Source: G963664585 sp963664585
Lineage (GTDB): Bacteria; Bacillota; Clostridia; Oscillospirales; Ruminococcaceae
NCBI GenBank assembly: GCA_963664585.2
Contig: CAXXEO010000025.1
Coordinates: 1 to 64,000, forward strand
Reading direction: 5' to 3'
DNA length: 64,000 bases
The notes beneath the pieces were generated by a model that saw only the letters and a program-made list of their open reading frames with translations, had not been told where the DNA came from and made no database searches. The position numbers and the translations under genes are program-made. This document shows positions 7,995 through 16,483 of the stretch, one piece after another. Position 1 is the stretch's first letter; the number at the start of each line of letters is the position of its first letter.

Positions 7995-8822
7995 TCATAT
8001 AACCGACTCTTCGTCCACAACATTTTCGATAGTTTTTTCAGATCTGACAGTCTGAGTACTCTCCCCCAAAGGTATTTCCATCAAAGGGATAATAGATCCG
8101 ATATCCTTTAAAGGATCACTCGTGAGCGATACCAGTTTCACCTGGCGCCTGCCAGCAAAATCCCTGATAGAAATATAGTCAGGGTGTTTTGTGATGTCCC
8201 CTGTAAACGCAAGCAAATCCGGTGCCAATAACCCACTGCAGCCACCGATGAACCCGTATTCATAGCCTGGCAGCATAATATGCCCCGTAGATATCTCTAG
8301 CACATTAAAACCGGCTCTCGTCCCTGCTGCTGCAATCCCACTATCAGATGTGATAAATGAAGCCTCGTCGACAATGCACACTGAGCATTTAATATAACCT
8401 TGCTTTACCGGATATAATAATATGTTATTTAATTCACAATAATCTTTTATCTCTTGTGCAGTAGCTTTTTCATGAAAAAAACAAGAGTGATTGATAATAA
8501 GGCTGTCCAAAAGTGCGTCACCCGGATAGTTATCTGTTAATGACTCACTTATGAACTTTACAGAGAAACCACGCCCCATGAGCCTATCAACATTCTCTTG
8601 ATTGTGTGGGGATATAAGAACCCTACTTCCGCCCAAATGATTCAGCATCATGTCCGTGTGGCCCTGTACCGGCGCCGGAAGAGCGTAGCAACACTCCAAA
8701 GCCAAAGCCGCTATATGATGCCCTTCAAGGGCCCGAATTATCTTTCGTTCCCCTGCCGGAACAGCCGCCAGTGATACACGGCCTACCGGAAGATTGGGTT
8801 TGACAATAAAGCTTTCAAGCAC
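7995..8822 (-). CDS. DUF6873-type protein of the proposed GME (pentein-like) fold
   Basis: The 275-residue protein has no signal peptide or membrane segment. I recognise it tentatively as the family NCBI calls DUF6873 family GME fold protein, related to guanidino-group modifying enzymes. Visible landmarks are LISPHNQENVDRLMGRGF, DSLIINHSCFFHEKATAQE, ASFITSDSGIAAAGTRAGF, IGGCSGLL and ISIRDFAGRRQVKLVSLT. The alternating strand pattern and the late Asp/Ser/Cys-containing loops fit that fold, but the active residues cannot be assigned by eye. It stands alone; no substrate is suggested by context. Confidence 0.55.
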   Translation of the reverse strand: MLESFIVKPNLPVGRVSLAAVPAGERKIIRALEGHHIAALALECCYALPAPVQGHTDMMLNHLGGSRVLISPHNQENVDRLMGRGFSVKFISESLTDNYPGDALLDSLIINHSCFFHEKATAQEIKDYCELNNILLYPVKQGYIKCSVCIVDEASFITSDSGIAAAGTRAGFNVLEISTGHIMLPGYEYGFIGGCSGLLAPDLLAFTGDITKHPDYISIRDFAGRRQVKLVSLTSDPLKDIGSIIPLMEIPLGESTQTVRSEKTIENVVDEESVI

Positions 8823-8894
8823 TGTTTTTACACCTTTTTTCCATTGGAATAATCCTAATTAAAAAGTGAAAACTATCTGTTACGAGGTGAAAAT

Positions 8895-9095
8895 ATGAAT
8901 TTGATCAACTGTGCCAACAAATGCGTCCATCAAAAGGATGGATATTGTGTGCTGCAGGAGGCGGACCATTTGGGCCCTTCCCCAAGTGCCGATTGCATGT
9001 ATTTTTCGAACATGGAAGGCACCGTTACTCTGCCAGGGACATTAACCGATGATAGTCCTCGCCTCACTAATGGAACGAATCCCAATAAGCTCTAA
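8895..9095 (+). CDS. Small cysteine-rich protein
   Basis: A 66-residue protein starts MNLINCANKCVHQKDGYC and has a fourth Cys in SADCMYF. The ATG is well placed after GAGGTGA (8884-8890). Similar tiny four-Cys proteins are widespread in Clostridia and often carry the unsupported label hydroxymyristoyl-ACP dehydratase; the Cys spacing suggests a metal-binding knuckle. The 3' end overlaps the convergent radA gene by 54 bases, and the C-terminal tail rich in Thr, Asn and Pro looks unstructured. Function unknown. Confidence 0.6.
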   Translation: MNLINCANKCVHQKDGYCVLQEADHLGPSPSADCMYFSNMEGTVTLPGTLTDDSPRLTNGTNPNKL

Positions 9096-10415
9096 ACCAG
9101 GCAACCCGTCACATGAGATTTGTTTTAAGCTCTGTTTGGGCAGGAGAATGCGTTTAAAGCCCAAACGATAGCATTCACTTACTCTTTTCTGAATATGGCT
9201 GACAGACCTGACCTCACCGGCTAGGCCCAGCTCGCCGAATACAGCAAGAGATTCATCAATTGGCTTATCGAGCATGTTGGAAATCAAAGATAATGCCACC
9301 GCAAGATCAGCAGCAGGATCAGCTAGCCGCAGTCCACCCACAACATTAATATAAGCATCGAGAGAACTAAACGGAAAGCCTCCCCTCTTTTCCAAAACAG
9401 CTAGAAGCATGGAAACGCGGTTAAAATCATAGCCGGTAGCTGTTCGTTTTGGTACAGAAAAGCTGCTTTTGGATACCAATGCCTGTACCTCAGAAAGAAT
9501 AGGACGACTGCCCTCCATAACGCATGCGACACAACTTCCAGATACGCCCGAAGGCCTTCCGGACAAAAGGGCCAGTGAAGGGTTTTCTACCTGCCCTAGG
9601 CCGGAATCCATCATTTCAAATACGCCAATCTCGTTTGTTGAACCATATCTATTCTTTACCGCACGAAGGATGCGGTATGGAAGATGTCTCTCTCCCTCAA
9701 AATATAGGACGGTGTCAACCATGTGCTCTAACACTTTAGGGCCTGCGATGGCACCGTCTTTGTTTACATGTCCCACCAAAAACAGGGGCATTTCTCTTTG
9801 TTTTGCAAGCTGTATCAGCCTTGCGGAACACTCTTTAATCTGGGTGACACTGCCGGGAGAAGACGGAAGCGAGGTAAGGTTCATCGTCTGGATGGAATCT
9901 ATAATGACCAGTTGTGGATTTTCGGCCTCAATGGTCTCGACGATGGTGTCTATATCAGTAGCGCAGCATATATAGAGATTGTCGCTATTTACCCCAACCC
10001 GGATGGCCCTGAGCTTAATCTGACGCACGCTTTCCTCGCCGGATATATAGAGTATCTTCATGAACTCTCCCAGAGGATTGCACAGTTGCAGCAGGATTGT
10101 TGATTTTCCGATGCCTGGATCTCCACTGACAAGCACAACAGAACCGGGGACGATTCCTCCGCCGAGCACACGGTCGATTTCTTCAATCCCGGTTACTATG
10201 CGTATCTCATCACCCGACTCCAGTTGGTTGAGCCTGTGTATTGCTATAGGTGCAGCACCAATTCCTGCTGTAGTGCCCTTAGATGGTGCCTCAGATAGCT
10301 TGATTTCCTCTGACATGCTGTTCCACTGCCCACAATCGGGGCACTTTCCCACCCATTTTGCGCTTTCGTAGCCGCATTGGGTACAGACAAATATTTTTTT
10401 CGTCTTAGGAGGCAT
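9042..10415 (-). CDS. radA: DNA repair protein RadA (Sms)
   Basis: RadA is a RecA-like, Lon-fold helicase that extends recombination intermediates at branch points. The 457-residue protein has a C4 zinc finger (C11, C14, C25, C28 in FVCTQCGYESAKWVGKCPDC), a Walker A site GDPGIGKST (about 98-106), the RadA signature KNRYGSTNEIGVF, and a C-terminal Lon-like domain (INVVGGLRLADPAADLAVA). It lies just upstream of cwlD on the same strand with a gap of 15 bases, so the two are probably cotranscribed. Confidence 0.96.
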   Translation of the reverse strand: MPPKTKKIFVCTQCGYESAKWVGKCPDCGQWNSMSEEIKLSEAPSKGTTAGIGAAPIAIHRLNQLESGDEIRIVTGIEEIDRVLGGGIVPGSVVLVSGDPGIGKSTILLQLCNPLGEFMKILYISGEESVRQIKLRAIRVGVNSDNLYICCATDIDTIVETIEAENPQLVIIDSIQTMNLTSLPSSPGSVTQIKECSARLIQLAKQREMPLFLVGHVNKDGAIAGPKVLEHMVDTVLYFEGERHLPYRILRAVKNRYGSTNEIGVFEMMDSGLGQVENPSLALLSGRPSGVSGSCVACVMEGSRPILSEVQALVSKSSFSVPKRTATGYDFNRVSMLLAVLEKRGGFPFSSLDAYINVVGGLRLADPAADLAVALSLISNMLDKPIDESLAVFGELGLAGEVRSVSHIQKRVSECYRLGFKRILLPKQSLKQISCDGLPGLELIGIRSISEARTIIG

Positions 10416-10430
10416 GCGTTCACGTCCTTT

Positions 10431-11141
10431 TTATTTACCTAAGTATTCAAGAAACGAACAAAAAATCGCAAAAGCCAATTTCTCTTGGTAAAGGTCATCG
10501 TTTAGAAGACCACATTCGTCGCGGTTTGAAAGAAACCCGCACTCGACAAGCACAGCCGGTTGCTTTACGTTATATAAAATATAGAGGTTATCCCCCGCCC
10601 GTTTGATCATTCGCTCATTTTCTGGTTGGAGCATGCTTACAACCGTATCCTGTACACATTGGGCAAGAAGGATGCTCTCTGTATTTTTAGGCCCATAAAA
10701 AACTTGAGTACCCCAGTATTTTGAGATGGGGAACTGATTTTGATGTATGCTGAGCAGAATTGCATTGTTTGTTCGACTGACGATTGCAAGCCTGTTGTGA
10801 AGATCAGAGACCTTTTGGCCGTTGATTGTGTTATATCGATTGTCGTGAATCGAACGGTCATCCTCACGTGTCATTATAACACAAAATCCATGTATTTCGA
10901 ACAAATGTTTTAATTTTTTTGAGATGGAAAGATTAATATTTTTTTCAAAAGAATCATCTATCCCAACTGCTCCCCCATCTATTCCTCCATGTCCTGGATC
11001 GATCACGATTGTTGGCGTTATTTCGCCAGTGGGCCTCCATACCTGCAACAGGCTCTGGCCTCCGATTATTGGCAGAAATGCCACTGCCAGAACCAATGCT
11101 AACAAAATGGGAAATATATAAATTAAACGGCTGCGCACCAT
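10431..11141 (-). CDS. cwlD: N-acetylmuramoyl-L-alanine amidase CwlD
   Basis: CwlD removes peptide side chains from spore cortex peptidoglycan so that muramic-delta-lactam can form. The 236-residue protein has an N-terminal membrane anchor or signal (LIYIFPILLALVLAVAFLPII) and an Amidase_3 domain. Zinc ligands are visible as His51 in VIDPGHGGIDGG, a Glu in SFEKNINL and His in LSIHQNQF; the catalytic Glu is in VECGFLSN. Length fits CwlD. It is translated just ahead of radA. Confidence 0.9.
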   Translation of the reverse strand: MVRSRLIYIFPILLALVLAVAFLPIIGGQSLLQVWRPTGEITPTIVIDPGHGGIDGGAVGIDDSFEKNINLSISKKLKHLFEIHGFCVIMTREDDRSIHDNRYNTINGQKVSDLHNRLAIVSRTNNAILLSIHQNQFPISKYWGTQVFYGPKNTESILLAQCVQDTVVSMLQPENERMIKRAGDNLYILYNVKQPAVLVECGFLSNRDECGLLNDDLYQEKLAFAIFCSFLEYLGK

Positions 11142-11317
11142 CTATCACCTCATCAAAGGTTATGCAGAGATGGTGTGGCTATATTCCCTCTTTCTCTGAG
11201 GCAAAGGCGACTTTTAGCTGCTGACGAAAATACATAGATAATAATCATTTCGCAAATAACTGCTTCCGTCATGAAGGTTCTTAGGATTTATCCGATTTAT
11301 GATATTTCTAAATACAG

Positions 11318-12220
11318 TTATATTTTGCCGCCTTTACCATACCACTTTGGAACAGGATTACTCATTCCATCAAAAAAATCAAGGATCTCCTTTGCTTGGT
11401 TGATCATGGTGTTTACTTCCCTTTCGCCAAAAGGAATCGCCCAATAAATTGATGATAAAGTGTTGCTGGCGATATAAAGCGCAAGCAGTTTAAAAAACTC
11501 ATCAGGAACATGATCGCCAAAATATCCATCAATTCGACCTGAGGCAAAATACTTGCTGCAAGATGAACACCATACAATTCTGCTAAACTCCTCCCATGGG
11601 TCACCATAGTCAAAGCGATTAAAATCAATAACTGCAATTTCGGTTTTCGGCGTAACTATCAAATTGCCGACATGATAATCACCATGATGAAAACATTGTG
11701 GCCTATTATGAAACAGGTGGCGGTTCTTATCCATATATTCAATTATTTTTTCATCCCCGTTAATTTTGATACCGCATTGACGGTACATTTTAATTTTACG
11801 ATCCATTTTATTATTAAAGCGAGTTTCCCATGGTTTCGCGTTATCGGGCGCAGGCAGGGAATGAATTTGATAAAGAAGTTGACCGGCTTGTATTCCGAGT
11901 TCGTATTGTTGTGGATGGGATAAAGTTGGCAGCAATGTTTCTGCATCTTCGCCGTCTATCCAGGATAACAGCATGTACACGTTTTTATCTTGATTGCATT
12001 TACCGAAATCAATGGGCTTTGACATGCGTAATCCAATATTCGAGGCCTTTTTTACAGCATCATATTCTGCCTTCTTCTTTTCATATTCAGAAATATCGGA
12101 TAAACGAAGAAGCAGTTTTGTACCATCAATCGTTTCAATGTAATATTTTTTATCGCTGGACCAACCTTTATTGATTGGAACGATTTTTTTGAATTCCTTA
12201 TATTTTGGAATGTCGTTCAT
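11318..12220 (-). CDS. Aminoglycoside-phosphotransferase-family kinase
   Basis: The 300-residue protein has the APH fold: an N-lobe with LLLRLSDISEYEKKKAEYDAV, then the catalytic loop FHHGDYHVGNLIV and the metal-binding VIDFNRFDYGDPWEEF. The ATG at 12220 is favoured by GAGGTG upstream. The gene is AT-rich compared with its neighbours and lies between cwlD and a repeat copy beside the tRNA cluster, which fits acquisition. The substrate is unknown: the family includes antibiotic kinases but also kinases of small metabolites, so resistance should not be assumed. The 176 bases downstream toward cwlD hold no recognisable gene. Confidence 0.8.
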   Translation of the reverse strand: MNDIPKYKEFKKIVPINKGWSSDKKYYIETIDGTKLLLRLSDISEYEKKKAEYDAVKKASNIGLRMSKPIDFGKCNQDKNVYMLLSWIDGEDAETLLPTLSHPQQYELGIQAGQLLYQIHSLPAPDNAKPWETRFNNKMDRKIKMYRQCGIKINGDEKIIEYMDKNRHLFHNRPQCFHHGDYHVGNLIVTPKTEIAVIDFNRFDYGDPWEEFSRIVWCSSCSKYFASGRIDGYFGDHVPDEFFKLLALYIASNTLSSIYWAIPFGEREVNTMINQAKEILDFFDGMSNPVPKWYGKGGKI

Positions 12221-12237
12221 ATGCACCTCATTGTTTT

Positions 12238-12341
12238 ATAGCCAATTAACTTGAAAACAAGCTTGTGATTTCTTCCCCCGCCTTCGGTGGGGGAAGAAAA
12301 TGATGTTTTATATATAGCCAGTTTTTAAGCTAATTGGCTAT
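12238..12341 (-). repeat. 104-bp palindromic repeat, copy 3 (reverse, hybrid end)
   Basis: Copy 3 is in reverse orientation. Its left end starts ATAGCCAATTAACTT, the sequence normally seen at the other end, then continues GAAAACAAGCTTGTG as expected for the TT end. It is thus a hybrid in which the outer bases of the two termini match each other. Flanks are T and A. It lies between the APH-type gene and the tRNA cluster terminator. Confidence 0.88.
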
Positions 12342-12364
12342 ATGAATAATTTAATGCGACAGCG

Positions 12365-12397
12365 AAAGAAGCCGAACATATAGAGTTCGGCTTCTTT
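12365..12397 (-). terminator. Terminator of the tRNA cluster
   Basis: AAAGAAGCCGAAC (12365-12377) pairs perfectly with GTTCGGCTTCTTT (12385-12397). It lies 13 bases beyond the last tRNA in the direction of transcription. Confidence 0.8.
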
Positions 12398-12409
12398 CAA
12401 TAAAATTTT

Positions 12410-12484
<75 letters not shown>

Positions 12485-12524
12485 GTAGCAGAAAAGGCAC
12501 TCATTGGTGCCTCTTCTATTTTTA

Positions 12525-12600
12525 TGGAGCGGGTTACGAGGTTCGAACTCGCTACCTCCACCTTGGCAAGGTGGCGCTCTACCAAATGAGCTAAACCCGC
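12525..12600 (-). tRNA. tRNA-Gly (anticodon GCC)
   Basis: The acceptor stem is GCGGGTT with AACCCGC. The anticodon loop TTGCCAA carries GCC, and the T loop is GTTCGAAC. CCA is encoded at 12525-12527. Confidence 0.95.
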
Positions 12601-12606
12601 TTATTA

Positions 12607-12682
12607 TGGTGCCTTCGGCCGGAATCGAACCAGCGACACGTGGATTTTCAGTCCACTGCTCTACCAACTGAGCTACAAAGGC
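12607..12682 (-). tRNA. tRNA-Phe (anticodon GAA)
   Basis: The acceptor stem is GCCTTTG with CGAAGGC. The anticodon loop CTGAAAA carries GAA, and the T loop is GTTCGATTC. CCA is encoded at 12607-12609. Confidence 0.95.
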
Positions 12683-12697
12683 TCATATTTTTTTATT

Positions 12698-12774
12698 TGG
12701 CGACCTGGAAGGGACTCGAACCCTCGACCTCTAGCGTGACAGGCTAGCGTTCTAACCAACTGAACTACCAGGCC
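12698..12774 (-). tRNA. tRNA-Asp (anticodon GTC)
   Basis: The acceptor stem is GGCCTGG with CCAGGTC. The anticodon loop CTGTCAC carries GTC, one of the tRNAs that Tgt modifies. CCA is encoded at 12698-12700. Confidence 0.95.
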
Positions 12775-12780
12775 ACTTTT

Positions 12781-12856
12781 TGGTGGGAACAACAGGGCTC
12801 GAACCTGTGACCCCCTGCTTGTAAGGCAGGTGCTCTCCCAGCTGAGCTATGCTCCC
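12781..12856 (-). tRNA. tRNA-Val (anticodon TAC)
   Basis: The acceptor stem is GGGAGCA with TGTTCCC. The anticodon loop CTTACAA carries TAC, and the T loop is GTTCGAGCC. CCA is encoded at 12781-12783. It is the first tRNA of the cluster. Confidence 0.95.
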
Positions 12857-12908
12857 ATTCAACATCACCGTACTGGAAAAAGCTCTTGGCTTTCCGGCGA
12901 CGTTCCAT

Positions 12909-12938
12909 ATTATACTATACCTTTTACCCGATTGTCAA
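12909..12938 (-). promoter_or_regulatory. Promoter of the tRNA cluster
   Basis: On the minus strand, consensus TTGACA (12933-12938) and consensus TATAAT (12909-12914) are 18 bases apart, about 50 bases upstream of tRNA-Val. This is the strongest promoter-like site I see in the window and fits a stable-RNA operon. Confidence 0.85.
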
Positions 12939-12956
12939 GGGTTGTTTTTAAACGAA

Positions 12957-13826
12957 TTACTGTGCTAGCGCCACAATTTCTTTGGCAGAAAAACGATATT
13001 TTTTATTACAAAAATGACAATCGACCACAGTCGCAGTTTGCTCGCCAGCAAGCGAGATCAGTTCTTCTTTGCCAAGTGTGGTAAGTGCACGTTCCACTCT
13101 ATCGCGGGAACAATTGCAGCGGTATTCGGTGATAAGCTCCTGCAAAACCTGAGGCTGAAAGCCTTTCAGTACCTCGTCTATCACCTGATTTGGAGACCAG
13201 CCCTGATGAATTAGCGAGGACACAGGGGGGATTAACTCTACATTTTTTTCAATTCTGGAGATGGTATCCTCATCCGCGCCCGGCAAAAGCTGCAGGATGT
13301 ATCCGCCTGCCGCCAGCACAGTAAGATCGGTATTGACCAACACACCAAGACCGCATACAGTGGGTATTTGCTCGCTGTTGGCATAATAATAGGTGATGTC
13401 TTCCGCTACTTCTCCTGACACAATCTCGGAATAGCCTGTCTGCGGCATATCCATCCCGACATCCCGCATGACCGCAAGGAGCCCATTTTTACCGATAGCA
13501 CCGGCAACATCCAGTTTACCATATTTATTGAGCGGGATTTCAATAATGGGATTGACCGCATATCCACGGATATTGCCACCTGCATCAGAGACAGCGATAA
13601 CAGCCCCCACAGGGCCATCTCCAGCCATGCGCAGGGTGATTGAATGGTTAGAGTCCTTGAGCATAGAACCCATGATAGAAGCCGCCGTAAGCAGTCTTCC
13701 CAGTGCAGCGGTTACAGTCGCTGAGGTCCGGTGCATTTGTTCAGCTCGAGATATCATATCCGTAGAGTCTATGGCATAGCAGATCACAGTGCCATCCTCA
13801 GAAATAGCCTTTACCAATTTGCCCAA
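12957..13826 (-). CDS. hslO: Redox-regulated chaperone Hsp33
   Basis: Hsp33 holds unfolding proteins during oxidative stress once its zinc cysteines form disulphides. The 289-residue protein starts MGKLVKAISEDGTVICYAID and has the family stretch GDGPVGAVIAVSDAGGNIRGY. The C-terminal switch has C237 and C239 (CNC) and C270 and C273 (CHFC), so all four zinc ligands are present. It lies between the tRNA promoter and a methyltransferase gene on the same strand. Confidence 0.95.
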   Translation of the reverse strand: MGKLVKAISEDGTVICYAIDSTDMISRAEQMHRTSATVTAALGRLLTAASIMGSMLKDSNHSITLRMAGDGPVGAVIAVSDAGGNIRGYAVNPIIEIPLNKYGKLDVAGAIGKNGLLAVMRDVGMDMPQTGYSEIVSGEVAEDITYYYANSEQIPTVCGLGVLVNTDLTVLAAGGYILQLLPGADEDTISRIEKNVELIPPVSSLIHQGWSPNQVIDEVLKGFQPQVLQELITEYRCNCSRDRVERALTTLGKEELISLAGEQTATVVDCHFCNKKYRFSAKEIVALAQ

Positions 13827-13870
13827 TTAAAGCCGCCCTTTCATTCGTACAAAATAGATTTTTATCACAT

Positions 13871-13891
13871 CCCCCCGTCTTCAGTGGGGGG
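13871..13891 (-). terminator. Short C6/G6 hairpin after the methyltransferase gene
   Basis: CCCCCC and GGGGGG close a nine-base loop (GTCTTCAGT), 80 bases beyond the methyltransferase stop and upstream of hslO. Only a weak T-rich tail follows on the minus strand. It resembles other CCCC-loop-GGGG hairpins in the window. Confidence 0.4.
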
Positions 13892-13969
13892 CGAATTGTT
13901 TATTTATTTCTGTAGCCTTTTATCGTTTCTGCAGCAGCCCGTTCCCTTCCCTTATGCGGTTGGGGAAAA

Positions 13970-14710
13970 CTACCGTCTGGCTGAAAATACATATCGCTGA
14001 CAGTCCTCGGGCGGCTCGGTGAAGCTGTTTTCGCCATAAACCTCAATATTTTTAAAGCCTGACTTTTGCAACATCTCAAAAAGTAATTCTCTAGGATACG
14101 CACGCTCGGAAAAGCTCTCGCTTTCACGATTGTATGTTCCATTCTTATTTTGTTCGAAAAAGTCGAGCGCAATCTCAACAGTAAGATCCTCGCCCATGTG
14201 GTTCTGCCAGGCACAGAAAACCCCATCCTCTTCAAGAACGTAGGAGTTATCACCGAGGATGACACGATGTTTGTATGGGGTGTTGGCATCAAACATAAAT
14301 ACACCCTTAGGGTCAAGAAACAGTGCTACCCTGTCAAAGACTGTTTGCAGAACGTCAATATCCGTAATGTGATTAATGCTGTCCAAAGTGCATACAGCCA
14401 CATCAACGGTGCCATATAGATCCAGTTCTTCCATCGGCTGACACAGATACAAAATATCCAGACCTGCCTCGCGGCTTTTTTGTGAGGCTATTGCTAACAT
14501 GTCCGGTGAAGAGTCAACGCCGATTACCTCATAACCCATACGTGCCAACTCCATGGATAAGCTTCCTGTGCCACATGCTAAATCGAGGAGCAATTTATGC
14601 TCCTCGATCCTATTGTCTATCAGCTTATGGAAATACTCCGCAATCCTGCGGTAGTCGACGTCACCCATCAGTCGGTTATAGTATCGGGCAAAAATCCCGT
14701 ATGCCGCCAT
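13970..14710 (-). CDS. Class I SAM-dependent methyltransferase
   Basis: The 246-residue protein has the Rossmann SAM site LLDLACGTGSLSMELARMGYEVIGVDSSPDML (motif I at about residues 43-52), then VDVAVCTLDSINHI as motif IV and PKGVFMFDANTPYKH. It starts MAAYGIFARYYNRLMGDVDYRRIAEYF, typical of small-molecule or uncharacterised methyltransferases in Firmicutes. Its ATG overlaps the yerC stop (TAATG), so the two are translationally coupled. The substrate cannot be told from sequence. Confidence 0.85.
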   Translation of the reverse strand: MAAYGIFARYYNRLMGDVDYRRIAEYFHKLIDNRIEEHKLLLDLACGTGSLSMELARMGYEVIGVDSSPDMLAIASQKSREAGLDILYLCQPMEELDLYGTVDVAVCTLDSINHITDIDVLQTVFDRVALFLDPKGVFMFDANTPYKHRVILGDNSYVLEEDGVFCAWQNHMGEDLTVEIALDFFEQNKNGTYNRESESFSERAYPRELLFEMLQKSGFKNIEVYGENSFTEPPEDCQRYVFSARR

Positions 14711-14997
14711 TATTCCTTAACCCTCTCAAAGACAACACGATAGCCGTCGCAGCCGTAGCTGAGAGACCGGTTCACCCTGCTGATGGTGGCTGTGCTGGCA
14801 CCTGTCGTTGCCACAATATCACTATAGACCTTGTGTTCACTTAACATTTTTGCCACATGAATACGCTGAGAAAGAGCTTTTAACTCTTGCACAGTACACA
14901 GGTCATCAAAAAAGGCATTACACTCTTCCATAGTCTCGAGGGCAAGAACAGCCTTAAAGAGATAATCAAGATTCAGATCTTTTAGTCTTGAAGTCAT
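14710..14997 (-). CDS. yerC: TrpR-like DNA-binding protein YerC/YecD
   Basis: The 95-residue protein has a TrpR-like helix-turn-helix: LCTVQELKALSQRIHVAKML, then VYSDIVATTGASTATISRVNRSLSYG as the reader head. Size and sequence match the YerC/YecD family (TIGR02531), small probable regulators of Firmicutes whose targets are mostly unknown. It is coupled to the downstream methyltransferase by a one-base overlap. Confidence 0.88.
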   Translation of the reverse strand: MTSRLKDLNLDYLFKAVLALETMEECNAFFDDLCTVQELKALSQRIHVAKMLSEHKVYSDIVATTGASTATISRVNRSLSYGCDGYRVVFERVKE

Positions 14998-15062
14998 TGT
15001 TATTTCCTTTCTCGAAAAAGAGGTTACCTATATTTTAACATTTTACACGGGAAAAGCAAGAT

Positions 15063-15166
15063 ATAGTTGATTAACTTGAAAACAAGCTTGTGATTTCTTC
15101 CGCCGCCGAAGGCGGCGGAAGAAAATGACGTTTTAACTATAGCCAGTATCTAAGTTAATTGGCTAT
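15063..15166 (-). repeat. 104-bp palindromic repeat, copy 4 (reverse, compensatory hairpin change)
   Basis: Copy 4 lies between yerC and the lysA stop. The central stem reads CTTCCGCCGCC-GAAG-GGCGGCGGAAG-like, with a C-to-G change in one arm matched by a G-to-C change in the other, keeping the stem fully paired. Ends are intact and flanks are T and A. Confidence 0.92.
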
Positions 15167-15177
15167 ACAAGGCGAAA

Positions 15178-16476
15178 TTATATGTCGTTTCTGACAAGAT
15201 CATCATAGCTTTCTCTGCGGATGATCACCCTGGACTCGCCGCCTGAAACCATGACAGCAGCCGCTCGCGACACACGGTTATAATTCGACGCCATCGAATA
15301 GTTGTAGGCACCAGTCGCACAGACAGCCAGTATATCCCCCGGGGCGGCCTCTTGAATGGGCATACCCTCGCCGATCAGGTCGCCGCTCTCACAGCATTTC
15401 CCGGCGATAGTCACTTTCTTTGTGCGTTGCAGGCCGGCCTTATTGGCGATGAGAGCATCATATGGAGATTTATACAGGGCATAGCGGGGATTATCGGTCA
15501 TGCCTCCATCAATTGAAACATAAGTCCTTACGCCGGGAATTTCTTTGACACTTCCCACCGTGTATAGGGTGATTCCCGCAGGTCCGACGATAGAACGACC
15601 GGGTTCCATGATGATGAACGGTGTGTCAAGGCCAAGTTCTTTACAGGTGTTTTTGATCATAATAGAAACTTTTTCCATATATTTGTTGTAGGGCACCGGG
15701 TCGTGGGCATCCACATACTTGATGCCGAAACCGCCGCCGAGGTTCAGCTCTGTCATCACTAAGCCAGTCTTGTTTTTAACCTCAGCCATAAAGCCCAGCA
15801 TAACCTGTGCGGCAAGCTCAAATGGGTCAATGTCGAATATTTGTGAACCGATGTGGCAATGTACGCCCTTTAATGTCACGTTTTTATGCTCGAGCACATA
15901 TGAAACAGCCTTAAGTGCCTCTCCGGTTTCTAGAGCAAAGCCGAACTTTGAATCGATCTGGCCTGTGCGTACAAAGTCATGAGTATGTGCATCAATGCCG
16001 GGCTTGATCCGCAGCATGATTGCTACATTTTTGTTCTGGGATACAGCAAGCTGGTTTAGAAGCTCAAGCTCAGTCAGGTTATCAACGACAATGCGGCCGA
16101 CGCCGTATTCGATTGCGTAGGCAAGCTCTTGAGGCGTTTTGTTATTTCCGTGGAAATAGATTTTGTCGCCGGGAAAATCAACCGCAGCAGCTGTATAAAG
16201 CTCGCCGCCAGAGACCACGTCAACACCCAGTCCCTCGCTTTTCATGATGCGGTACATTTCCTTACAGCAGAAAGCCTTACTGGCATATGCAACCCGTCCC
16301 CTGCCACCATAGAAACGGTCGATGGAATCCTTATACATCCGGCAGAAAGCTCGAATCTGATCCTCATCCATTACATAAAGAGGTGTGCCATAGGTGTGTG
16401 CGAGAGCGACTGTATCCATCCCGCCGATGGTCAGATGGCCGTGCTCATTGAGTCCCAAACAATCGGATACAAACAT
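15178..16476 (-). CDS. lysA: Diaminopimelate decarboxylase
   Basis: LysA decarboxylates meso-diaminopimelate to lysine using PLP. The 432-residue protein has the PLP lysine K67 in VAYASKAFC, then YFHGNNKTPQEL, LRIKPGIDAHTHDF, HCHIGSQIFD and the glycine-rich GGGFGIKY. The second-subunit cysteine motif GKCCESGDLIG is present. It follows engB by seven bases, so it is part of the lon-side operon. No lysine riboswitch is seen upstream. Confidence 0.95.
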   Translation of the reverse strand: MFVSDCLGLNEHGHLTIGGMDTVALAHTYGTPLYVMDEDQIRAFCRMYKDSIDRFYGGRGRVAYASKAFCCKEMYRIMKSEGLGVDVVSGGELYTAAAVDFPGDKIYFHGNNKTPQELAYAIEYGVGRIVVDNLTELELLNQLAVSQNKNVAIMLRIKPGIDAHTHDFVRTGQIDSKFGFALETGEALKAVSYVLEHKNVTLKGVHCHIGSQIFDIDPFELAAQVMLGFMAEVKNKTGLVMTELNLGGGFGIKYVDAHDPVPYNKYMEKVSIMIKNTCKELGLDTPFIIMEPGRSIVGPAGITLYTVGSVKEIPGVRTYVSIDGGMTDNPRYALYKSPYDALIANKAGLQRTKKVTIAGKCCESGDLIGEGMPIQEAAPGDILAVCATGAYNYSMASNYNRVSRAAAVMVSGGESRVIIRRESYDDLVRNDI

Positions 16477-16483
16477 CTTTCTG

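Noticed and set aside
9469..9975. A 168-codon plus-strand frame
   Set aside because: It is antisense to the conserved RadA core and shows no family resemblance.
15003..15178. Lysine riboswitch for lysA
   Set aside because: This region is downstream of lysA, not upstream, and is filled by repeat copy 4; lysA is preceded by engB with only seven bases between.
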